Translations under genes and position numbers: made by a program
In this document: piece after piece, positions 58,407 to 64,000 of the stretch
Layout of the letters: each line of letters opens with the position of its first letter
Numbering within the stretch: position 1 is the first letter of the stretch
NCBI RefSeq assembly: GCF_026072635.1
Contig: NZ_AP023081.1
Coordinates: forward strand, 2,254,501 to 2,318,500
Source of the DNA: Pseudomonas solani
GTDB lineage: Bacteria > Pseudomonadota > Gammaproteobacteria > Pseudomonadales > Pseudomonadaceae
Direction of reading: 5' to 3'
Length of the DNA stretch: 64,000 bases
The notes under the pieces: model-generated
The model's database searches: none
What the model was told of the DNA's origin: nothing
Seen by the model: only the letters and a program-made list of their open reading frames with translations

Positions 58407-58610
58407 TTACCAGGTCGTATGCGACACCAGTTGGCCGCTGTAGAAGCCCCAGGCGACGAGGCCGAGGGTGAGAGCGGCAAGGACGACACGGACGGTGAGG
58501 GCGTTGACCACGCGTGAACCGCGGCCCTCGTCCTTGACCAGGAAGAACAGGCCGCTGAACAGGCTGACCACGGTGGCCAGCAGCATGAAAACGATAAGCG
58601 CCTTGAGCAT
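58407..58610 (-). CDS. DUF2909 small twin-transmembrane protein
   Basis: The 67-residue product (MLKALIVFMLLATVVSLFSG...) has two predicted membrane helices (about residues 4-25 and 40-58). A short charged loop (KDEGRGSR) lies between them. This is the DUF2909 (twin TM) family found near cytochrome oxidase genes; P. aeruginosa PA0109 is at the same place. It lies on the opposite strand to the oxidase genes. The start is taken from the ATG at 58610, because the long frame upstream is antisense to surf1. Confidence 0.82.
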   Translation of the reverse strand: MLKALIVFMLLATVVSLFSGLFFLVKDEGRGSRVVNALTVRVVLAALTLGLVAWGFYSGQLVSHTTW

Positions 58611-58637
58611 GGGCGAATCCGGGGCAAGGGGGACGTT

Positions 58638-59408
58638 GTGCAGTATAGCCAGAGCTTTCCAGGCTCCAGGCCACGTCGGTTGAGGGCCTTCCGCCCCGGC
58701 CTCGTGCCCACCCTCGTGGTGCTGGCGCTGCTGCCCCTGCTCGTCGGCCTGGGCGTCTGGCAACTGTCCCGCGCCGAGGAGAAGCGCCAGCTGCTGGCCG
58801 GCTACGAAGCGCGTCGCAGCGCCGAACCCATCGCCATCACCGAACTCGAACGCCTGCCCGATCCGGCCTATGTGCGGGTGCGCCTGCAGGGCAGTTTCGA
58901 TGACCAGCACAGCCTGCTGCTGGACAGCCGCATTCGCGCCGGCAAGCCCGGCGTCGAACTGCTGCAACCCTTCTACGACCAGGCCAGCGGGCTTTGGCTG
59001 CTGGTCAACCGGGGCTGGCTGCCCTGGCCGGACCGGCGCACCCCGCCGCAATTCGACACCCCGCACCAGCCCCTGGCCCTCGACGCCTGGGTCTATGTGC
59101 CGCCCGGCGCCGCCTTCGAGCTCAAGCACGTGGAAAGCGCCGAGTGGCCGCAACTGATCAACCAGGTCGAGCCACGTGCCCTGTGGCAGAAGCTCGGCCG
59201 TGGCGGCCTGCCCTTCGAGCTGCGCATCGAGCCCGGTTTCGCCGCCTATGAAGCCGACTGGCCGGTGGTGGCCATGGGGCCGGAAAAACACCTCGGTTAC
59301 GCGGTGCAGTGGTTCGCCATGGCGGCGGCCCTCTGCGCCCTCTTCACCTATTTCGGTTTTCGCCAAGCACGGGAGTTAACGGATGAATCCAGCCCTCGCT
59401 CTGCCTGA
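58638..59408 (+). CDS. SURF1-family cytochrome oxidase biogenesis protein
   Basis: Surf1 assists haem a insertion into subunit I. From the GTG at 58638 the product has 256 residues; the TTG at 58680 (LRAFRPGLVPTLV) gives 242 residues and is an equally possible start. Features: N-terminal TM (VPTLVVLALLPLLVGLGVWQLSRAEEKR), the SURF1 pattern LLDSRIRAGKPGVELLQPF and VNRGWLPWP, and a C-terminal TM (GYAVQWFAMAAALCALF). It overlaps the next gene by 26 bp. Confidence 0.88.
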   Translation: MQYSQSFPGSRPRRLRAFRPGLVPTLVVLALLPLLVGLGVWQLSRAEEKRQLLAGYEARRSAEPIAITELERLPDPAYVRVRLQGSFDDQHSLLLDSRIRAGKPGVELLQPFYDQASGLWLLVNRGWLPWPDRRTPPQFDTPHQPLALDAWVYVPPGAAFELKHVESAEWPQLINQVEPRALWQKLGRGGLPFELRIEPGFAAYEADWPVVAMGPEKHLGYAVQWFAMAAALCALFTYFGFRQARELTDESSPRSA

Positions 59409-59970
59409 TACGCCGCCGCGCCGTACGCGCGGGCGCCTGCAGCTGCTGCTGATCCTCGCGGTGGTACTCGGCCCCATGGTGCTGGCCTCGGCCATGTACA
59501 AGCTGCGCTTCTGGGTGCCGGAGGGGCGCAGCTACCACGGCGCGCTGATCGGCAACGGCCAGACCCGCGCCGACCTCGGCGTGCAGGGCGCCGGGGAGCC
59601 TGCGCTGTGGCAGCTGCTGGTCACCGCCCCCCAGGCTTGCGAGGCCGACTGCCAGCAACTGGTGTACGTCGCTCGGCAGATCCACATCGGCCTGGGCCGC
59701 GAGGCCGAGCGCGGCAGCCACGCCTTCGCCGCCGCGCAGCCGCTGTCGGCGGACTACCAGCAAACCCTGGAGCGCGAATACCCGCGCCTGCAGCGCTACA
59801 CGCTGGACCCGGCGGCCTATGGCAAGGCGGTGGAAAGCGACGTCACCGGCCCGCAGCTGTGGATCGTCGACCCCCATGGCAACCTGGTGCTGCGCTACGA
59901 CGCGAAGATCAAGGGCAAGCAGATCCTCAACGACCTGCGGCACCTCATGAAGCTCTCGAATATAGGTTGA
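59383..59970 (+). CDS. Membrane-anchored cytochrome oxidase-associated protein (PA0111-like)
   Basis: The 195-residue product has an N-terminal TM helix (LQLLLILAVVLGPMVLASAMY). A periplasmic domain carries CEADC (CxxxC), a pattern found in copper-binding thioredoxin-like Sco proteins, and LWIVDPHGNLVLRYDAKIKG at the end resembles a Sco-like C-terminus. It is a candidate copper-handling factor for the oxidase, but the role is inferred. It sits between surf1 and ctaA. Confidence 0.7.
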   Translation: MNPALALPDTPPRRTRGRLQLLLILAVVLGPMVLASAMYKLRFWVPEGRSYHGALIGNGQTRADLGVQGAGEPALWQLLVTAPQACEADCQQLVYVARQIHIGLGREAERGSHAFAAAQPLSADYQQTLEREYPRLQRYTLDPAAYGKAVESDVTGPQLWIVDPHGNLVLRYDAKIKGKQILNDLRHLMKLSNIG

Positions 59971-59975
59971 GGGCA

Positions 59976-60049
59976 GCGGCAAGCTGCAAGTTACAAGCTG
60001 CAAGAGGCCTGCTCTTCCCTTGTCGCTTGAGGCTTGAAGCTTGCAGCTG
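59976..60049. repeat. Intergenic long inverted repeat (type CAAGCTGCAAG)
   Basis: Between the Sco-like gene and ctaA, GGCAAGCTGCAAGTTACAAG faces CTTGAGGCTTGAAGCTTGCAGCT. The arms share AGCTGCAAG. It is a relative in form, though not in sequence, of the element at 58330-58405. Such elements are dispersed in Pseudomonas genomes. Confidence 0.55.
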
Positions 60050-60068
60050 AGAAAACGGAGCTCTCCAC

Positions 60069-61112
60069 ATGCAACGATCTTTTCGTCCCGGTTTCTACCT
60101 CGCGGTGCTGGCCACCGCGCTGGCTGTGGTGGTGGTGCTGCTGGGCGCCTACACCCGGTTGACCCATGCCGGCCTCGGTTGCCCCGATTGGCCGGGGTGC
60201 TATGGCTTTATCAGCGTGCCCAAGACCGAAGCCCAGCTGGCCCACGCCGAGGTGCATTTCCCCGAGGCGCCGGTGGAGGCCGACAAGGGCTGGAACGAGA
60301 TGATCCACCGCTACTTCGCCGGCACCCTGGGCCTGGCCATCCTCGGCCTTGCCGTGCATGCCCTGGTGCGGCGCGGGCGTGATGGGCAGCCGCACAAGTT
60401 GCCGCTGCTGCTGCTCGGCGTGGTCATCGCCCAGGCCGCCTTCGGCATGTGGACGGTGACCCTCAAGCTCTGGCCCCAGGTGGTCACCGCGCACTTGCTC
60501 GGCGGCTTCACCACCCTGGCGCTGCTGTTCCTCCTCAGCCTGCGCCTGTCCGGCGCCTTCGCCCCGTTGCAGCTGCCCGCGCGGCTGCGCTACCTGGCGA
60601 CCCTCGGGTTGCTGCTGGTGATCGGGCAGGTCGCCCTCGGCGGCTGGGTCAGCTCCAACTACGCGGCGGTGGCCTGTGTCGACCTGCCCACCTGCCACGG
60701 CCAGTGGTGGCCGGAGATGGACTTCGCCAACGGCTTCCACCTCAGCCAGCACATCGGCCCCAACTACCTGGGCGGGCAGCTGGACAGCGACGCCCGCACC
60801 GCCATCCACATGACCCACCGCCTCGGCGCCCTGGTGGTGACCCTCACCCTGCTGGTGCTCGCCTGGCGCCTGCGTGCCGCCGGCCTCGGCCGCCTCGCTG
60901 TGCTGGTGCTCGGCGCCCTGGCGCTGCAGGTGGGGCTGGGCATCAGCAACGTGATCTTCCACCTGCCGCTGCCCGTGGCAGTGGCCCACAACGGCGGCGG
61001 TGCGCTGCTGCTGTTGACCCTGGTGCTGGTGAATTACCGCGTGCGTGCGCCGGCCCTGGCCGCCGCCCCCGCGACCACGGCTCTCCGGCTGCACGCCGGC
61101 AAGCCTGCCTGA
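60069..61112 (+). CDS. ctaA: Heme A synthase (COX15/CtaA family)
   Basis: CtaA oxidises the C8 methyl of haem O to give haem A. The 347-residue membrane protein has eight helices, with the family motifs GAYTRLTHAGLGCPDWPGCYGF (first conserved ring), HRYFAGTLGLAIL, VDLPTCHGQWWPEM (two Cys-type loop), and HMTHRLGALV (haem His). It stands 98 bp downstream of the Sco-like gene, across the repeat, and 23 bp before ctaB. Confidence 0.95.
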   Translation: MQRSFRPGFYLAVLATALAVVVVLLGAYTRLTHAGLGCPDWPGCYGFISVPKTEAQLAHAEVHFPEAPVEADKGWNEMIHRYFAGTLGLAILGLAVHALVRRGRDGQPHKLPLLLLGVVIAQAAFGMWTVTLKLWPQVVTAHLLGGFTTLALLFLLSLRLSGAFAPLQLPARLRYLATLGLLLVIGQVALGGWVSSNYAAVACVDLPTCHGQWWPEMDFANGFHLSQHIGPNYLGGQLDSDARTAIHMTHRLGALVVTLTLLVLAWRLRAAGLGRLAVLVLGALALQVGLGISNVIFHLPLPVAVAHNGGGALLLLTLVLVNYRVRAPALAAAPATTALRLHAGKPA

Positions 61113-61135
61113 ACACAAGAAGAAGGAGAGACGCC

Positions 61136-62041
61136 ATGGCCACTCTGCTCAGCGAACGCGAGGCCCGGGTCCACGCCAGCTGGCGCGATTACCTGGAACT
61201 GACCAAGCCCAAGGTGCTGGTGCTGATGCTCATCACCTCCCTGGTGGGGATGTTCCTCGCCACCCGCGCGGGCGTGTCCTGGGAGGTGCTGATCTTCGGC
61301 AACCTCGGCATCGCCCTGTGCGCCGGGTCGGCGGCGGCGGTGAACCACGTGGTGGACCGGCGCATCGACTCGATCATGGCGCGCACCCTCAAGCGCCCGG
61401 TGGTCAACGGCCGCGTCTCGCCGGTCGCCGCACTGGTGTTCGCCCTGCTCCTGGCGGTGGCCGGGCAGGTGATGCTGCTGCACTTCACCAACGAGCTCAC
61501 CGCCTGGCTGACCCTCGCCTCGCTGCTGGGTTACGCGGTGATCTACACCGGCTTTCTCAAGCGCGCCACGCCGCAGAACATCGTCATCGGCGGCCTCGCC
61601 GGCGCCGCCCCGCCGATGCTCGGCTGGGTCGCGGTCACCGGGCACCTGTCCGCCGAGCCGCTGCTGCTGGTGCTGATCATCTTCGCCTGGACCCCGCCGC
61701 ACTTCTGGGCCCTGGCCATCCACCGCAAGGAGGAATACGCCAAGGCCGACATCCCCATGCTGCCGGTGACCCACGGCGAGCACTACACCAAGGTGCACAT
61801 CCTGCTCTACACCCTGGTGATGTTCGCCGTGAGCCTGCTGCCCTACGCCATCCACATGAGCGGCCTGCTCTACCTGGTCTGCGCCATCGGCCTGGGCGGG
61901 CGCTTCCTGCAATGGGCCTGGGTGCTCTACCGCGACAGCCGACCGCACGCCGCGATCAAGACCTTCAAGTACTCTATCGCCTACCTGTTCCTGCTGTTCA
62001 TCGCCCTGCTGGTGGACCACTACCTGCTGCTGAACATCTGA
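61136..62041 (+). CDS. ctaB: Heme O synthase (protoheme IX farnesyltransferase)
   Basis: CtaB (CyoE family) adds a farnesyl group to haem B to make haem O, the substrate of CtaA. The 301-residue membrane protein has the UbiA-type motifs NHVVDRRIDSIMARTLKRP and a second Asp-rich motif in HRKEEYAKADIPMLPV. The ATG at 61136 has AAGGAG 8 bp upstream. A long frame crossing from ctaA is out of frame and spurious. It is followed by senC (90 bp). Confidence 0.95.
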   Translation: MATLLSEREARVHASWRDYLELTKPKVLVLMLITSLVGMFLATRAGVSWEVLIFGNLGIALCAGSAAAVNHVVDRRIDSIMARTLKRPVVNGRVSPVAALVFALLLAVAGQVMLLHFTNELTAWLTLASLLGYAVIYTGFLKRATPQNIVIGGLAGAAPPMLGWVAVTGHLSAEPLLLVLIIFAWTPPHFWALAIHRKEEYAKADIPMLPVTHGEHYTKVHILLYTLVMFAVSLLPYAIHMSGLLYLVCAIGLGGRFLQWAWVLYRDSRPHAAIKTFKYSIAYLFLLFIALLVDHYLLLNI

Positions 62042-62130
62042 CTCCAAAGGCTGTTACACCGCGGACCGTGCCATCGGCACGCTTCGCGGTTAGTCTTGCC
62101 GCCACCGAAATCCCCGAGTGAAGACCGCCC

Positions 62131-62766
62131 ATGACCCGTGTGCAGAAAACCGTATTCGTCCTCATCGCCCTGGTGGCGCTGGTGCTCGGCCTGACCGTGC
62201 ACAAGGTGCTCAACAACCAGCGCCAGGCCGACCCGACCCAACTGCTCGACGCCGGCATCGTGCTGCTGCCGCAGAGCCGCACCCTGCCGTCCATCAGCCT
62301 CACCGACCAGGACGGCAAGCCGGTGGCGGTCAACGAACTCAAGGACAAATGGAGCCTGCTGTTCTTCGGCTACACCTTCTGCCCGGACATCTGCCCCACC
62401 ACCCTGGCGCAGATGCGCGAGCTCAAGGGCCTGCTGCCGGAGGCGGCGCGCAACAACCTGCGCGTGGTGCTGGTCAGCGTCGACCCCAACCGCGACACCC
62501 CGCAGCAGCTCAAGCAGTACCTGGGCTACTTCGACCCGGCCTTCGTCGGCTACACCGGCGAACTGGCCGCGATCCAGAAGCTGGCCAACGCCGTGAGCAT
62601 TCCCTTCATCCCGGCTGACACCAGCAAGGAAAACTACACCGTCGACCACAGCGGCAACCTGGTGGTGATCGGCCCGGACGGCACCCAGCGCGGCTTCATC
62701 CGTGCGCCGCTGAACAACCAGAAGCTCAAGGACCAGTTGCCCACCCTGCTGGCACCGGCCAGCTGA
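62131..62766 (+). CDS. senC: SCO1/SenC copper chaperone
   Basis: Sco proteins deliver copper to CuA of subunit II. The 211-residue product has a TM anchor (residues 7-24), a thioredoxin-like domain with the copper motif CPDIC near residue 89 and a distal His in VDHSGNLV near residue 172. The matching P. aeruginosa gene is PA0114 (senC). It is the last gene of the oxidase cluster and ends 81 bp before the third sigma factor gene. Confidence 0.95.
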   Translation: MTRVQKTVFVLIALVALVLGLTVHKVLNNQRQADPTQLLDAGIVLLPQSRTLPSISLTDQDGKPVAVNELKDKWSLLFFGYTFCPDICPTTLAQMRELKGLLPEAARNNLRVVLVSVDPNRDTPQQLKQYLGYFDPAFVGYTGELAAIQKLANAVSIPFIPADTSKENYTVDHSGNLVVIGPDGTQRGFIRAPLNNQKLKDQLPTLLAPAS

Positions 62767-62782
62767 GAAGTTTCTTTCTCAA

Positions 62783-62811
62783 TTGCAACCGATTCTCAAT
62801 AAAAATAAGAT
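62783..62811 (+). promoter_or_regulatory. Sigma-70-type promoter, with Fur-like half site, of the third sigma factor
   Basis: TTGCAA (62783-62788) and TAAGAT (62806-62811) are spaced by 17 bp, the optimal sigma-70 spacing. The spacer contains GATTCTCAAT, whose complement ATTGAGAATC resembles a Fur half site. The promoter is 36 bp upstream of the sigma start. Fur control is tentative. Confidence 0.55.
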
Positions 62812-62847
62812 GGCGCTCCCTCACCCTCCGCCTGTCAGGGAGCGCGC

Positions 62848-63363
62848 TTGTCGGAGCCCGATCTCAAGAGCCTTTTCATCAAGCATGCGAAGGCCCTGCA
62901 AAGCCTGTTGACGCGCAAGGTGCGCGACCCGCAGCTGGCCGCCGACCTGGTCCAGGAGAGCTTCCTGCGCCTGGCCGAACAGCGCGGCAAGGAACGCATC
63001 GACAACAGCCCCGCGTACCTCTACCGCACCGCCCACAACCTGATGATCGATCACGCCCGGCAGCAGTCGCGGCGCAAGACCGAGTCGGTGCCCCACGAGG
63101 CGCTGGAGGAAATAGTCGAAGAACGCCCCGGCCTCGACGAAGAAGCCGCCGAGGCCCAGCACATGCACCGGCTGCGCGAGGCGGTGGCGGAACTGCCGCC
63201 GCGCACCCGTGAAATCTTCCGCCTCAACCGCCTCGAAGGCCTGACCCACGCCGAGGTCGCCCGGCAGCTGGATATCTCCGACAGCTCAGTGCAGAAGCAC
63301 CTGTCCAAGGCCCTGGCGCATGTCATGCAGCGCCTGCAAACCGGCGCTTCGAGCGAAAGATGA
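62848..63363 (+). CDS. ECF RNA polymerase sigma factor, FecI type (third system)
   Basis: The 171-residue product starts at a TTG preceded by AGGGAG. Region 2: KVRDPQLAADLVQESFLRLAEQ, then NSPAYLYRTAHNLMIDHARQQSRRK. Region 4: LPPRTREIFRLNRLEGLTHAEVARQLDISDSSVQKHLSKALAH. It is a third iron-type sigma factor, in the forward direction. It is followed 68 bp later by a FecR gene that leaves the window, where a receptor gene may follow. Confidence 0.92.
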   Translation: MSEPDLKSLFIKHAKALQSLLTRKVRDPQLAADLVQESFLRLAEQRGKERIDNSPAYLYRTAHNLMIDHARQQSRRKTESVPHEALEEIVEERPGLDEEAAEAQHMHRLREAVAELPPRTREIFRLNRLEGLTHAEVARQLDISDSSVQKHLSKALAHVMQRLQTGASSER

Positions 63364-63431
63364 CAAATGGTTTACCGAATATCGGCCCCTCAGACGTCAG
63401 CATTCCTATAACGAGAACTCGAGAGACCGCC

Positions 63432-64000
63432 GTGATCAGCCACGACCTGCGCGAGCAGGACATCCGCGAGCAAGCCGCCGACTGGGCCATCCGCCTCAGC
63501 GCCGGGGCCCTGGACGCCGAACAGGCGCAGGCCCTGGCCCGCTGGCAGGCCGAAGACCCGCGCCATGGGCCGGCGCTGCAGTTCGCCCAGCGCACCTGGG
63601 CGGACCTCGCGCGCCTGGGCGAGATGCCCGCGCCCGCGTATGCGCCCGCCGGCCAGGCGCTGCCCCGGGCACGGCCGCAGCAGCCGGCCCGCCGGCGTCC
63701 GCGCCTGCGCTGGGCGGCCAGTGCTGCCGCCGTGTTGCTGCTGGCCGGGCTCGGCGTCGAGCAGGGCAAGCAACTGCTGCTGCCCCTGCTCGCCGACCAT
63801 GCCACCGCCAAGGGCGAGATACGCCAGGTGCAGTTGCCGGACGGCAGCCGTGTGGAGTTGGATACCCGCAGCGCCATCGACCTGGCCTTCAGCGATACCG
63901 AACGCCGGGTGCGCCTGCTCGGCGGCGACGCCTACTTCACCGTGGCGCCCCTGGGGCCCAACGAATCGCGGCCCTTCGTGGTCGAGAGCGCCGGGGGCAC
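63432..64000 (+). CDS. FecR-family regulator (third system; cut by right edge)
   Basis: The partial product (189 codons in the window, no stop) starts at a GTG, MISHDLREQDIREQAADWAIRL, with the DUF4880 domain. A hydrophobic segment (LRWAASAAAVLLLAGLGV) is near residue 95. The FecR domain (GEIRQVQLPDGSRVELDTRSAIDLAFSDTERRVRLLGGDAYFTV) follows. It is the anti-sigma/sigma regulator of the third FecI-type factor. The C-terminus and any receptor lie beyond base 64000. Confidence 0.9.
   Translation, partial: MISHDLREQDIREQAADWAIRLSAGALDAEQAQALARWQAEDPRHGPALQFAQRTWADLARLGEMPAPAYAPAGQALPRARPQQPARRRPRLRWAASAAAVLLLAGLGVEQGKQLLLPLLADHATAKGEIRQVQLPDGSRVELDTRSAIDLAFSDTERRVRLLGGDAYFTVAPLGPNESRPFVVESAGG

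Noticed and set aside
1..64000. Search for tRNA, rRNA, CRISPR arrays, insertion sequences and phage genes
   Set aside because: No cloverleaf-like or regularly spaced repeat, transposase or integrase was recognised in the intergenic regions or translations.

Overview
The window is about 64 kb of high-GC chromosomal DNA from a Pseudomonas, most likely a relative of P. aeruginosa (this is inferred from gene content and order; no rRNA is present to place it). Most of the gene order follows the origin-proximal part of the P. aeruginosa PAO1 chromosome (trkA-rsmB-fmt-def-tsaP-dprA-tsaC-qor-hemF-aroE, betC/LysR, trpBA/trpI, prlC, the LexA-regulated radical SAM gene, carbonic anhydrase/SulP, and the aa3 oxidase cluster). 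The PAO1 comparisons are from memory and need an alignment. No tRNA, rRNA, CRISPR array, insertion sequence or prophage was seen.

Layout. 1-9.6 kb: housekeeping genes. trkA (K+ uptake, cut by the left edge), rsmB, fmt and def lie on the minus strand. A LysM/TsaP-like pilus protein, dprA, tsaC, hemF and aroE lie on the plus strand, with qor opposing. 9.6-14.8 kb: choline-sulfate module with a SulP transporter, choline-binding protein, choline sulfatase and a divergent LysR regulator. 15-18.2 kb: plcB-type phospholipase C overlapping a parvulin-type foldase and a coiled-coil protein, then a DOPA-dioxygenase-like protein. 18.2-21.4 kb: a Tat-exported amine oxidase, a GntR regulator and an EamA transporter; an identical palindrome precedes the oxidase and the regulator. 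21.5-24.6 kb: trpBA and trpI. 24.6-35.3 kb: an iron block with two tandem FecI-sigma/FecR/TonB-transducer systems and a third, divergent FhuE-like receptor with a Fur-box-like site.

35.4-48.5 kb: small stress, envelope and accessory genes (DUF883 protein, dodecin, two DUF1161 paralogues, luciferase-like monooxygenase, two sister lipoproteins, a lipoprotein metallopeptidase), then a HAD phosphatase, gamma carbonic anhydrase, prlC with a YheV-like zinc ribbon, a DUF1835-type protein, a Vat-like acetyltransferase, and a translationally coupled pair: a SleB-like candidate cell-wall hydrolase and an exported partner. 48.5-53.8 kb: an SOS-box-controlled radical SAM protein, two tandem beta-carbonic anhydrases and a SulP transporter that probably carries bicarbonate. 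54.1-62.8 kb: the complete aa3 cytochrome c oxidase set with assembly factors (coxB, coxA, ctaG, coIII, surf1, ctaA, ctaB, senC). 62.8-64 kb: a third FecI-type sigma factor and a FecR gene running off the window.

Two genes carry single-base deletions inside runs of G: ctaG and a small 62-codon gene at 41.5 kb. ctaG is needed for oxidase assembly, so consensus errors are as likely as real mutations. The most interesting leads are the hydrolase/exported-partner pair at 47.1-48.5 kb, the apparent absence of the PAO1 H1-type VI secretion block at 49.64-49.79 kb, the palindrome-controlled amine-oxidase module, and the perfect LexA box at 48.54 kb.
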